A model generated the notes under the pieces. It had not been told where the DNA came from and searched no databases. It worked only from the letters and a program-made list of their open reading frames with translations. The position numbers were made by a program, and so were the translations under genes. From an uncultured Eubacterium sp. (lineage in GTDB: Bacteria > Bacillota > Clostridia > Lachnospirales > Lachnospiraceae), in assembly GCA_947642745.1 (NCBI GenBank), contig CANRTU010000044.1:1-37531 (forward strand): a stretch of DNA of 37,531 nt. The letters are read 5' to 3'. Below, one piece after another: positions 8,867 through 16,589 of this stretch. The number at the start of each line of letters is the position of its first letter. Positions within the stretch are counted from its first letter, which is position 1.

Positions 8867-9889
8867 ATGCAGTCAAAAAGGAAAGTAATAGGAAATACAA
8901 TACTTTTACTTGTGGTTTTCGCTCTTACGGTGTATGGTGTATTCTATGGGGAAGACCTGGGAGAAATGATGCGGGCGATCAAAAAAGCGGATATCCGCTG
9001 GCTGGTTCCCGGTGTGGGTCTGGTAGTGTTTTTTATCTGGGGAGAATCTGCGATTATCTGGTATATGATGCGTTCTTTCCGGATTTACCTGGCGAAACGG
9101 ACCTGCTTTTTATTTTCCTGCATCGGGTTTTTCTTTAGCTGTATTACTCCGGCGGCAGGCGGCGGACAGCCCATGCAGATTTATTATATGAGAAAAGAGA
9201 ACATACCTGTTCCGGTATCCACAGTGGTACTGATGATTGTGACTATTACATATAAACTGGTGCTGGTAGTGGCGGGAGTCGCAATCCTGCTTTTTGGCAG
9301 GGGGTTTATGCACCGCTATCTGGAAGGTGTTCTGCCGGTTTATTATCTGGGACTGGGATTGAATATTTATTGTGTCACATTTATGACGGTTCTCGTATTC
9401 CATCCGGTTCTGGCAGAGAGGATCATTCTCAAAGGCATGGATCTGCTGGAAAAACTGCATATTATGAAACGAAGGGAAACGCTGCGCACCAGGCTGCAGG
9501 AATCCATGCAGGTATACCGGGAGACAGCCGCCTGGCTGAAACAGCATAAACTGGTAATCTGGAATGTGATCTGGCTTACGTTTGTACAACGGTTTGCCAT
9601 GTTTGCGGTAACAGGTGCGGTGTATCTGGCCATGGGGCAGTCTGGAACGTCCCTCTGGGATGTGGTTCTGCTGCAGGCGGTGATTTCCATTTCTGTTGAC
9701 ATGCTTCCGCTTCCCGGGGGTATGGGAATCAGCGAGGCTTTGTTTCTGAGGATTTTTGTACCGGTTTTTCACTCACTGACGCTGCCGGCTATGGTTCTCT
9801 CAAGGGGAATCGGGTATTACAGCCAGTTATTACTTAGTGCGCTGTTTACACTTGTGGCGCAAATTTACTATACGCTAAAGCGTGTCTGA
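8867..9889 (+). CDS. LPG-synthase-type flippase-like membrane protein (UPF0104 family)
   Basis: A product of 340 residues with about eight transmembrane segments; GGGAGGAA lies just upstream of the start. It matches the lysylphosphatidylglycerol synthase transmembrane (LPG_synthase_TM, AglD/MprF N-terminal) family: early TPAAGGGQPMQ motif at about residue 96 and the late LPLPGGMGISEALF motif at about 283-296, both characteristic. It lacks the cytosolic aminoacyl-transferase domain of full-length MprF, so it is the flippase-like half only. A lipid-translocation role is inferred. It is 15 bp downstream of the PAP2 gene and in operon with the phosphatidylethanolamine pathway genes. Confidence 0.8.
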   Translation: MQSKRKVIGNTILLLVVFALTVYGVFYGEDLGEMMRAIKKADIRWLVPGVGLVVFFIWGESAIIWYMMRSFRIYLAKRTCFLFSCIGFFFSCITPAAGGGQPMQIYYMRKENIPVPVSTVVLMIVTITYKLVLVVAGVAILLFGRGFMHRYLEGVLPVYYLGLGLNIYCVTFMTVLVFHPVLAERIILKGMDLLEKLHIMKRRETLRTRLQESMQVYRETAAWLKQHKLVIWNVIWLTFVQRFAMFAVTGAVYLAMGQSGTSLWDVVLLQAVISISVDMLPLPGGMGISEALFLRIFVPVFHSLTLPAMVLSRGIGYYSQLLLSALFTLVAQIYYTLKRV

Positions 9890-9933
9890 AACATGCTATT
9901 ATGATCGGGCATGCTCTGGGAAGGAAAAAACAA

Positions 9934-10593
9934 ATGTTAGGATTTTGGGATTATACGGTTATTCTTACGTATGTCAGCCTTGCGACGTCGGTGACAGGCA
10001 TATTCTGCGCTATTTCGATGCATCTGCGGTGGGCTATTTTTTGTCTGGCAGTGTCAGGGTTGTGCGATATGTTTGATGGAAAAATTGCCCGTACCAAAAA
10101 GAACCGGACGGAAGATGAGAAAAATTTTGGCATTCAGATCGACTCGCTTTGCGATGTGGTCTGTTTTGGCGTACTGCCGGTAATTATCTGTTACCGCTTT
10201 GGAATGAACCGGATTTACGGAATGGCGCTTTTGATTTTTTATGGTCTGGCAGGGGTTGTCCGTCTGGGATACTTTAATGTAATGGAAGCAAAGCGCCAGG
10301 TGGATACGCAGGACGCACGTAAGTATTACCAGGGACTTCCGATTACATCCATGGCGATTGCGCTGCCGGTGCTGGTAGTCGTTTCGCCGCTGTTTCCCAC
10401 ACGCCAGGCGTTTGTGATCGCACTGCACGTACTGGTGGCTGTGGTGGGGACTTTATTTATAGCGGATTTTAAACTGCGCAAACCATCCACAAAAGAGCTG
10501 TTTCTGCTGGTGGGCGTGGTGGCGCTTTCCGTGGCGGTGCTCGTACTGGTAGGACGCAGCTGGTGGAATTATTTCAGAAGTCTTAACAGATAA
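9934..10593 (+). CDS. pssA: CDP-diacylglycerol-serine O-phosphatidyltransferase
   Basis: It makes phosphatidylserine from CDP-diacylglycerol and serine. I place the start at 9934 (product MLGFWDYTVIL, 219 residues), where GGGAAGG lies about nine bases upstream and the N terminus matches the family; an ATG at 9901 in frame lacks a good ribosome binding site. The CDP-alcohol phosphatidyltransferase signature is complete: D45-MF-D48-G49-x2-A52-R53 ... G66-x3-D70-x3-D74. The spacing between AR and G is 12 rather than 8 residues, which I believe occurs in clostridial PssA-like proteins. There are about six membrane segments. The decarboxylase for the product is the next gene, so together they make phosphatidylethanolamine. 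Confidence 0.9.
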   Translation: MLGFWDYTVILTYVSLATSVTGIFCAISMHLRWAIFCLAVSGLCDMFDGKIARTKKNRTEDEKNFGIQIDSLCDVVCFGVLPVIICYRFGMNRIYGMALLIFYGLAGVVRLGYFNVMEAKRQVDTQDARKYYQGLPITSMAIALPVLVVVSPLFPTRQAFVIALHVLVAVVGTLFIADFKLRKPSTKELFLLVGVVALSVAVLVLVGRSWWNYFRSLNR

Positions 10594-10686
10594 ACAGATT
10601 TGCGGGCAGAACCATCCTGCGCCGGAAAAAAGCTGCCGGGGACGGCCCGGAGTATCCGTCAGGACTGGACAGATAAAAGGAGGAAT

Positions 10687-11595
10687 ATGATGCGTCTGAC
10701 AACAGACAGGAATGGAACGGTAAACAAAGAGGATTCCCTGCAGGACCGTCTGCTGGGTATTTTGTACCGGCATACGGCGGGGCGTGCAGCGCTGCGGCTG
10801 CTGGTATGTCCGGCAGTGTCGCAGGCCGGTGGGAGATTTCTGGACAGCAGGGTTTCCAGAGTATTGATACCTGCGTTTGTCCGCAGCCACTCTGTCCGGA
10901 TGGAAGATTTTGAACCAAAGGTATATGATTCCTATAATGACTTTTTTACAAGAAAATTACGTACAGGGGCACGGCAGACGGAAATGTCTGCGGATGTGTT
11001 TGTCAGTCCCTGTGACAGCCGTCTGAGTGTGTTCAGAATCAGCGGCCGGTCTTTGTTTTCACTGAAACATACGTCCTATACGCTCCAGAGCCTTTTGCGC
11101 AGCCGGAAACTGGCGCAGGCATATGCGGGCGGTTATATCTGGATCTTTCGTCTGTGCGTGGATGATTATCACCGTTATATTTATGTGGACGAAGGAACAG
11201 TGTCAGAACAGATCCGGATACCGGGAGTCTTTCACACTGTCAATCCGGTTGCGAACGATTACTTTCCGGTATATAAAGAAAATACCAGGGAATACTGTCT
11301 GATAAAAACAGAGCATTTTGGCACAATGCTGCAGATGGAAGTAGGAGCCATGCTGGTAGGAAAAATAGTTAACCATCCGGTAAAAGGGAGCGTAAAAAGA
11401 GGACAGGAGAAAGGATACTTTGCGTTCGGAGGATCCACGGTGATACTGCTGACACAGGCAGGAAAGGTGCGGCCGGACCCGGATATTCTGAATTATTCTG
11501 TGCGGGGAATAGAGACGAAAGTAAAACTCGGAGAACATGTGGGAGCCGCCGTCCGCCGGGGGGCGGGAAGGGGGCGGGCTGCTGTTTTTAAATAA
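10687..11595 (+). CDS. psd: Phosphatidylserine decarboxylase proenzyme
   Basis: It converts phosphatidylserine to phosphatidylethanolamine. AAAAGGAGG at 10675-10683 points to a start at 10687 or 10690 (two adjacent ATGs); the upstream open frame to 10600 is not supported. The product is about 302 residues. The autocleavage and pyruvoyl-forming motif is FGGST, with Ser at residue 250 counted from 10687 (canonical LGST). The upstream VDDYHRYIY segment carries the conserved histidine of the proenzyme. The C terminus is short and Arg/Gly-rich (VRRGAGRGRAAVFK), which is unusual and partly dictated by the embedded terminator. The last 8 bases overlap the convergent feoB gene. Confidence 0.9.
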   Translation: MMRLTTDRNGTVNKEDSLQDRLLGILYRHTAGRAALRLLVCPAVSQAGGRFLDSRVSRVLIPAFVRSHSVRMEDFEPKVYDSYNDFFTRKLRTGARQTEMSADVFVSPCDSRLSVFRISGRSLFSLKHTSYTLQSLLRSRKLAQAYAGGYIWIFRLCVDDYHRYIYVDEGTVSEQIRIPGVFHTVNPVANDYFPVYKENTREYCLIKTEHFGTMLQMEVGAMLVGKIVNHPVKGSVKRGQEKGYFAFGGSTVILLTQAGKVRPDPDILNYSVRGIETKVKLGEHVGAAVRRGAGRGRAAVFK

Positions 11596-11605
11596 ACAGC
11601 AGCCC
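11576..11605. terminator. Bidirectional terminator inside the ends of psd and feoB
   Basis: A 12-bp perfect stem (GGGCTGCTGTTT, 11576-11587, with AAACAGCAGCCC, 11594-11605) and a 6-base loop. Both stop codons (psd TAA at 11593-11595; feoB TAA at 11590-11588) lie within the hairpin, and runs of T/A occur on each strand. Confidence 0.75.
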
Positions 11606-13630
11606 GGTCTGATAGACCACAAAGGTCACCACCCATGCCACAACCAGCTGGAATGCGGTTACAAAAATGGTCCATGGCCAGCTGCCGGATTCTTTATGTA
11701 TCGTAGCCAGCGCAGCTGTACATGGTACATACAGCAGGCAGAATACCATCAGGCAGAAGGCGTTGAGGGGACCAAAACCGATCTCCTGCAGTACGCTGGA
11801 AAAGCGTTCCATGCCGGCTGCGGAATTTGCGTTTACGATTCCAAACAGTACCGCACAGCTGGAGACAACCACTTCCTTGGCGGATATGCCGGCTATCAGA
11901 GCCACGGTGATCTGCCAGAAGCCAAGGCCTGCCGGTGCGAATAGCGGAACCATCCATCGGCCAAGAATGGCGCCAAAACCATTGGAAAGGTCTGCGGAAT
12001 AACCGTCCGGACCAAAATTCAGCAGCAGCTGGATCAGCAGCGTGGCCAGTACAATTGTGGTACCTGCTTTGCCCAGATAGTCTTTTACTTTATCCCATAC
12101 GTAAATGCCCACGGTTCTGGCATCCGGCATTTTATATTCCGGCAGTTCAATCAGCAGATAGTTGGCCGTTTCTTTTTTATCCAGCAGATGTAATACGACG
12201 GATACGGTTATGGCCACCACAATACCGATCAGATACATGGAATAAGCCACGGGCATCGCAAGGTTTCCAAAAAACATTTCCGCAAATAAAATATAAATCG
12301 TAAGGCGGGCGTTGCAGCTCATAAACGGGGTGACCAGCATGACTTTGTAGCGGTCCCGTTTGCTTTCCAGCGCCCTGGAAGCCATAATGGCCGGAACGGT
12401 GCAGCCAAAACCGAGCAGCATTGGTATAAACGCTTTGCCGGAAAGGCCCAGTCTGCTCATCAGGCCTTCCATTACATAGGCTACCCTGGCCATATAACCG
12501 CTGTCTTCCAGAAATGCCAGCGCTAAAAACAGGATGAATATATTTGGCAGGAATGTTACAATAGTGCCCACGCCGCCAATTATGCCTTCCACTACCAGGG
12601 ATTCCAGCAGCGGATGGGTATGCATGGCAGTCAGTATGCTGGTGGCCGCTTGCGAAAACCAGTCAATACCCAGCTCGAAGTAACCTTTGAGCCAGTCTCC
12701 TACGGTAAAAGTCAGGAAAAATACGACGGCCATAATACCCAGGAAAACGGGAATGCCCCAGATATGGTGGGTCAGTATCCGGTCCACCCGTTCCGTTAAC
12801 TGATCCTGCCGCTGTTTGTGGAGCAGTACTTCTCCCATGATTTCTTCGATAAAATTGTATTTTTCATTTATGATCCGGGCTTCAAAGTTCTGGTCTGAGA
12901 TTCCCGGCAGATGCAGCGGATATTTTTCCAGGATCTCCTTATCCTGGCCTAACAGTTTGATGGCGCACCAGCGATAGTTGGTAATATCCGGGAATTTTTC
13001 TTTTAATGCGGTTATGATCTGGTCGATCCGGTCTTCAATGGGATCAGAATAGACCATGGCATATTCACAGTGATGGTTGTGGATATGACAGGCTTTTGTC
13101 TTGTGGTGGTGTATCAGTTTATCCGGATCAGAGGCGTCTTTGTGATGCGCCGCCGCATGGAGCAGGGAATCCAGTCCGGTGCGTTTTCTTGCGGATACGG
13201 GAATGACAGGAATGCCAAGCATTTCCGGGAGACGGTGCATATCTATTTCCATACCACGTTTTTCCACAATGTCCATCATATTAAGAGCAAGCACCACGGG
13301 TTTGCCAAGCTCTAAAAGCTGCAGCGTCAGATACAGACTCCGTTCCAGGGTGGAAGCATCCACCACATTAATTACAACATCCACCTCATCACTCAGGATA
13401 AACTGCCTGGATACGGTTTCTTCCATTGTATAGGAAGTAAGACTGTAGGTGCCGGGCAGATCTACCAGCCGGATATTCAGGTCGTGGTCACGGATGGCGC
13501 TTTCGACCTTTTCCACCGTTACGCCGGGCCAGTTGGCTACTTTCAGATTGGCGCCGGTATAGGCATTAAAGAGAGTGGTTTTTCCACAGTTTGGATTTCC
13601 GATAAAACCAATGGTCATGTTTTCTTTCAC
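11588..13630 (-). CDS. feoB: Ferrous iron transporter FeoB
   Basis: A product of 680 residues. The cytosolic G domain has G1 GNPNCGKT (11-18), G3 DLPG (57-60), G4 NMMD (117-120) and G5 SARKRT (about 146-151). It is followed by a GDI-like helical region and a polytopic membrane domain with Gate motif GFGCTVPAI (407-415, Cys410). Between the G domain and the helical region there is a His-rich insert (about residues 158-188) with ten His and two Cys, a likely metal-binding loop. FeoB imports Fe2+ across the cytoplasmic membrane. It is four bases downstream of feoA and co-transcribed with it. The end overlaps the convergent psd gene. Confidence 0.95.
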   Translation of the reverse strand: MKENMTIGFIGNPNCGKTTLFNAYTGANLKVANWPGVTVEKVESAIRDHDLNIRLVDLPGTYSLTSYTMEETVSRQFILSDEVDVVINVVDASTLERSLYLTLQLLELGKPVVLALNMMDIVEKRGMEIDMHRLPEMLGIPVIPVSARKRTGLDSLLHAAAHHKDASDPDKLIHHHKTKACHIHNHHCEYAMVYSDPIEDRIDQIITALKEKFPDITNYRWCAIKLLGQDKEILEKYPLHLPGISDQNFEARIINEKYNFIEEIMGEVLLHKQRQDQLTERVDRILTHHIWGIPVFLGIMAVVFFLTFTVGDWLKGYFELGIDWFSQAATSILTAMHTHPLLESLVVEGIIGGVGTIVTFLPNIFILFLALAFLEDSGYMARVAYVMEGLMSRLGLSGKAFIPMLLGFGCTVPAIMASRALESKRDRYKVMLVTPFMSCNARLTIYILFAEMFFGNLAMPVAYSMYLIGIVVAITVSVVLHLLDKKETANYLLIELPEYKMPDARTVGIYVWDKVKDYLGKAGTTIVLATLLIQLLLNFGPDGYSADLSNGFGAILGRWMVPLFAPAGLGFWQITVALIAGISAKEVVVSSCAVLFGIVNANSAAGMERFSSVLQEIGFGPLNAFCLMVFCLLYVPCTAALATIHKESGSWPWTIFVTAFQLVVAWVVTFVVYQTGLLFI

Positions 13631-13634
13631 AATA

Positions 13635-13859
13635 TTACCCCGCTTTCCGTACGGATATATTTTTTGTCATGTTATAGCCAAGGGCAAACCGGGAACCCCG
13701 CAGTCTGATAATCATAATGCCCTTTCCTTTCCGGTTCAGAACGGTGATGACTGTATCCTGTGTCATACCAAGCGCCTGCAGCCGGCGTTCCATCTGGAAA
13801 GGCAGATTGATTTTTTCTATAACGCAGCTTTGCCCTGCGTCAATATCTTTTAAAAGCAT
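13635..13859 (-). CDS. feoA: Ferrous iron transport accessory protein FeoA
   Basis: A product of 74 residues, an SH3-like FeoA-domain protein: RRLQALGMTQDTVITVLNR core and GSRFALGYNM-like end. GAGGAGGT lies upstream of the ATG at good spacing. It lies four bases before feoB, the standard order. It begins only 35 bp after the antitoxin-like gene on the same strand, so a separate feo promoter would have to lie inside that gene or in the 35-bp gap. Confidence 0.92.
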   Translation of the reverse strand: MLLKDIDAGQSCVIEKINLPFQMERRLQALGMTQDTVITVLNRKGKGIMIIRLRGSRFALGYNMTKNISVRKAG

Positions 13860-13894
13860 GGCAGATACCTCCTCATTCTGGCCGGGATACGGTG

Positions 13895-14944
13895 TCAGAT
13901 ATATTGAAACATATCCCTTGCGTAGGTGCGGATATCACTGGGGGCTACCATATTGTATCTGGCTTTTACCGCTGTAAAATATTCTCCGATGGAATCCCTG
14001 GAGATAATGCGTCCGGAAGGAGCCGATACCGGCAGATCGCCCCTGGCATCCAGCCAGGGCGTTTCGTTATGGGTAAACTGTTCCAGGATTTTCCCACTGT
14101 AGCAGCACAGATAACGGATTACGCTGTCGATCACGGCTTTTTCCGAAACAGTCAGGGCGGACGGTTCGAAGAAATCAGCCGGCGTAATCGGATCAAAACG
14201 ATAGTCCCGGTATTTATAATAAATATCCCGGTATACCGGACCATGCACCCAGGCCTCACAGTTGTCCGGAAACAGATAGGTCTGGTAAAAAGCGTAATAA
14301 AAACCCTGGATATAATAAAGGGCTTTTTGTAACGCCAGAGGGGTAATATCCCCGCACTGGCCCAGCAGGTAGCGGATAACGGTATGAATTCCGGAATCCT
14401 TTCTGTTATCTGGGTCAGACAGCCTGCACACAGCTTTTCTGCTCTTTTCGTAAGTCGTCAGCGACCGCAGGTTTTCCCTGCCCGCCTCCAGCAGGCTGGC
14501 GTAAAAGGCCGGTTCGTGATAGATCCGGTATAAGATATCAGAATACTGTTTTGAGGGGATATCCCCGTCGCAATAGCGGGAAAATGTCTGTTCTCCCCAG
14601 CCAAGCAGCAGGGAAAGGGGACGTTTTCCGATACAGTATTTTGTGGGAATGGCACGGATGATCTCCAGTGGGACAATGTCATTTTCCCTGCGGTAGGCGT
14701 CGTAGAGATTTTTCAGGTTGCCATCATGAATACCGGGGACAAAGACAAGGCTGCCGCATTCCATACAGCGGGCTTCTTTTCCGGTATAGCTGCAGGTGGT
14801 GCCTTTGAGCGTGTCAGTCATTTCTTTTTCTGTAATGTTATAATTGACATCATTGCGGCATGTTTCACAGAATGCGGTATTTTCCGTATTGTCCATCGTT
14901 TTATCCATCGTTTTTATCGTTTTCATTGTTTCCAGCGTCTCCAT
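13895..14944 (-). CDS. MqsA-like HTH and Panacea-domain antitoxin
   Basis: A product of 349 residues. GAAAGGAG seven bases upstream supports the start. Residues about 24-66 form a zinc-knuckle (C26-x2-C29 ... C60-x2-C63) as in MqsA. Residues about 90-148 are an HTH of the MqsA type (IRAIPTKYCIGKRPLSLLLGWGEQTFSRYCDG). Residues about 185-290 match the Panacea/SocA-like domain (ITPLALQKALYYIQGFYYAF ... EAWVHGPVYRDIYYKY), which is known to act as an antitoxin with many unrelated toxins. The N terminus has a repetitive Met-Lys-Thr-rich lead-in. It follows the MqsR-like toxin gene by 21 bp. It should neutralise that toxin and bind the operon promoter; both are inferred from family knowledge and gene order. 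Confidence 0.75.
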   Translation of the reverse strand: METLETMKTIKTMDKTMDNTENTAFCETCRNDVNYNITEKEMTDTLKGTTCSYTGKEARCMECGSLVFVPGIHDGNLKNLYDAYRRENDIVPLEIIRAIPTKYCIGKRPLSLLLGWGEQTFSRYCDGDIPSKQYSDILYRIYHEPAFYASLLEAGRENLRSLTTYEKSRKAVCRLSDPDNRKDSGIHTVIRYLLGQCGDITPLALQKALYYIQGFYYAFYQTYLFPDNCEAWVHGPVYRDIYYKYRDYRFDPITPADFFEPSALTVSEKAVIDSVIRYLCCYSGKILEQFTHNETPWLDARGDLPVSAPSGRIISRDSIGEYFTAVKARYNMVAPSDIRTYARDMFQYI

Positions 14945-14965
14945 AATCCGTCTCCTTTCGGTCCG

Positions 14966-15379
14966 TCATGATCTGAACAGGTAAGCGACAGGCTTGTTCC
15001 GTTTATGAAAAGAAATTACTATGGTGTGGATGGCGGAAGGTAAGCCGGTGACATTAAATTTGGTGTAAATATCCACGGTCTCCTCTTCGTCCAGGGCATT
15101 AAAAAGAGTCACCTGCGGTACGAATACATAGAGCACTTCGTGTTCGTAGCCGGGCTTTGTATTTCGCAGTGAATGGCAGAAATCTTCTGCCCGGATCTGT
15201 GTCAGGATCGCTTTTATTTTATCACTGCGCAGATTGTATTCCCTGATAAAGCTGATATTTTCCGGACGTTTTTCATTCAGGGAAATGGTATATTTATCAG
15301 AAGAAACGCACTGGCGGATTGCGGACAGCACTTCTTCTATGAAAGTCTTTGTATAGTTCTGGTTATGATGTGGATTCAT
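14966..15379 (-). CDS. MqsR-like type II toxin (probable mRNA interferase)
   Basis: A product of 137 residues from the start at 15379, chosen because a sigma-A promoter (-35 15427-15422, -10 15404-15399) would start transcription near 15392, downstream of the other in-frame ATGs. GAGG lies eight bases upstream. The C-terminal half resembles MqsR: an EDFCHSLRN helix then strands with a DIYTKFNV (Tyr and Lys) and a final TIVISFHKRN strand, as in the RelE-fold RNase MqsR. The N-terminal part is longer than in MqsR. The partner is the following MqsA/Panacea gene. The fold match is by pattern, so a structural comparison would be needed for certainty. Confidence 0.6.
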   Translation of the reverse strand: MNPHHNQNYTKTFIEEVLSAIRQCVSSDKYTISLNEKRPENISFIREYNLRSDKIKAILTQIRAEDFCHSLRNTKPGYEHEVLYVFVPQVTLFNALDEEETVDIYTKFNVTGLPSAIHTIVISFHKRNKPVAYLFRS

Positions 15380-15389
15380 AGGTGATACC

Positions 15390-15427
15390 TCATGTTCCAT
15401 GATACATGGCAATAGCGTCTTTGTCAA
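15390..15427 (-). promoter_or_regulatory. Promoter of the toxin-antitoxin operon with a small operator
   Basis: On the minus strand TTGACA (15427-15422), 17-bp spacer, TATCAT (15404-15399). A palindrome TCATG-TTC-CATGA (15390-15402) overlaps the -10 and start site, a good candidate for autoregulation by the antitoxin. Confidence 0.65.
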
Positions 15428-15460
15428 TAAAATGTACTAATTAATTACAGAAAAATGTAC

Positions 15461-15530
15461 CAGGGCGTGTTTGAAAAATGCAACCGTGAGATGTACCATG
15501 AAGGGCATGATTTTTCAAACACGCTCCAGG
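15461..15530. repeat. Short inverted-repeat element related to the MITE-like repeats
   Basis: Arms GCGTGTTTGAAAAATG (15465-15480) and CATGATTTTTCAAACACGC (15506-15524) flank a 25-bp centre containing GATGTACCATG, also found inside the element at 36853-37148. It sits between the toxin-antitoxin promoter and the atp promoter and may also work as a terminator. Confidence 0.6.
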
Positions 15531-15551
15531 GCCGTACCCTGCAAAAAAAGC

Positions 15552-15580
15552 TTGACTTCTGATACACCGGGCTTTAAAAT
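15552..15580 (+). promoter_or_regulatory. Sigma-A promoter of the ATP synthase operon
   Basis: TTGACT (15552-15557), 17-bp spacer, TAAAAT (15575-15580). The start would be near 15587, giving a 130-nt leader before atpB that includes the hairpin at 15656-15690. Confidence 0.65.
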
Positions 15581-15655
15581 ATAGCTGGATATCCGGGAAG
15601 ATTTTTCCATATGATTTACCGGTGTGTTTTGTTTAATCTATATTATATTTTATTG

Positions 15656-15698
15656 AATGTTCCCGCCGCAGGCGACGGCGAAGGAACATTTATTTTTT
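15656..15698 (+). terminator. Terminator-like hairpin in the atpB leader (possible attenuator)
   Basis: AATGTTCC (15656-15663) pairs with GGAACATT (15683-15690), and CGCCG (15664-15668) with CGGCG (15676-15680), around a CAGGCGA loop. TATTTTTT follows at 15691-15698. It lies downstream of the promoter and only 4 bp before the ribosome binding site of atpB, so it would reduce or condition operon transcription. Confidence 0.6.
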
Positions 15699-15716
15699 GT
15701 CAGAAAGGAGTGGCCT

Positions 15717-16571
15717 ATGGGCACAAAAAACAGGAAAGCTGTCATGGCCATGTTTGTCTGTACGGCAGCCGCCCTGCTGATCGGAGCGGTAGCGACGGGT
15801 TCCCCCAGGGGAAAGCATGAGTCGATCCGGGAAGTCATGCGGGATGCGGTGCTGCACGATCTGAACAGGTTTGATTTTCTGGGGATCAAAGAGGTAAACC
15901 CGGCATTTATTTCTGCAGTGACAGTGACATGTATACTGCTTGCTGCGGCAGCCTGTATCCGGATTTTTGTAATACCCCGGTTCCAGTATGTTCCCGGCAG
16001 GTTTCAGCTGTTGCTGGAGCAGCTGGTGGGAATGTTTGACGGGCTGGCGAAAACCAACAGTCCCCACCGGAACGGATTTTTGGGGGTATACATTTTTTCG
16101 GCGGGGGTATACATTTTTGTAGGAACCATATTTGAATTGTTCGGCTTTGAAGGAATTACGACAGAAGGTATGGCAATGGCGCTGCCGGCGCCATTATCAG
16201 ATATCAATGCGGCCATTGCGCTGGGATGTCTGTCCTATCTGGTCATTTTATCCGGCGGTATTGCGGGAAACGGACTAAGAGGCGTGGGGCTTACCCTCAA
16301 GGACTTTTCACTGCCCATTTCCATGAGTTTTCGTCTGTTCGGGGCGCTGCTGAGCGGGCTGCTTGTTACGGAACTGGTCTATTATTATGTGCAGCTGAGT
16401 TTTATACTTCCAGTAGTGGTAGGTGTGCTCTTTACACTTTTGCATGCGCTGATTCAGACTTACGTTCTGACGCTTCTTACAGCCATGTTTTATGGAGAAG
16501 TTTCGGAACCTCATCCGAAAAAAAAGAAAAATAGCGGAAAAAATGAAATAAATAAACAGGCGGCAGCCTGA
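15717..16571 (+). CDS. atpB: F-type ATP synthase subunit a
   Basis: A product of 284 residues. I place the start at 15717, where AGAAAGGAG lies six bases upstream; a longer in-frame ATG at 15657 lies inside the leader hairpin. Subunit a forms the two half-channels beside the c-ring. About six membrane helices are visible. The essential arginine is R206 in SFRLFGALLSG; the residue usually Asn after FG (RLFGN) is Ala here. Q247 in HALIQTYVLTLL fits the conserved last-helix position. The C-terminal tail is Lys/Asn-rich. It is the first gene of an operon in the order a-c-b-alpha-gamma-beta-epsilon. No atpI is seen before it. Confidence 0.92.
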   Translation: MGTKNRKAVMAMFVCTAAALLIGAVATGSPRGKHESIREVMRDAVLHDLNRFDFLGIKEVNPAFISAVTVTCILLAAAACIRIFVIPRFQYVPGRFQLLLEQLVGMFDGLAKTNSPHRNGFLGVYIFSAGVYIFVGTIFELFGFEGITTEGMAMALPAPLSDINAAIALGCLSYLVILSGGIAGNGLRGVGLTLKDFSLPISMSFRLFGALLSGLLVTELVYYYVQLSFILPVVVGVLFTLLHALIQTYVLTLLTAMFYGEVSEPHPKKKKNSGKNEINKQAAA

Positions 16572-16589
16572 AAAACGGAGGTAAGATAA

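Noticed and set aside
9872..9920. GCGTGTCTGAAACATGC at the end of the LPG-synthase-type gene, resembling the MITE ends
   Set aside because: Only one arm is similar and the resemblance is short; the stop codon lies in it, but I cannot tell it from chance.
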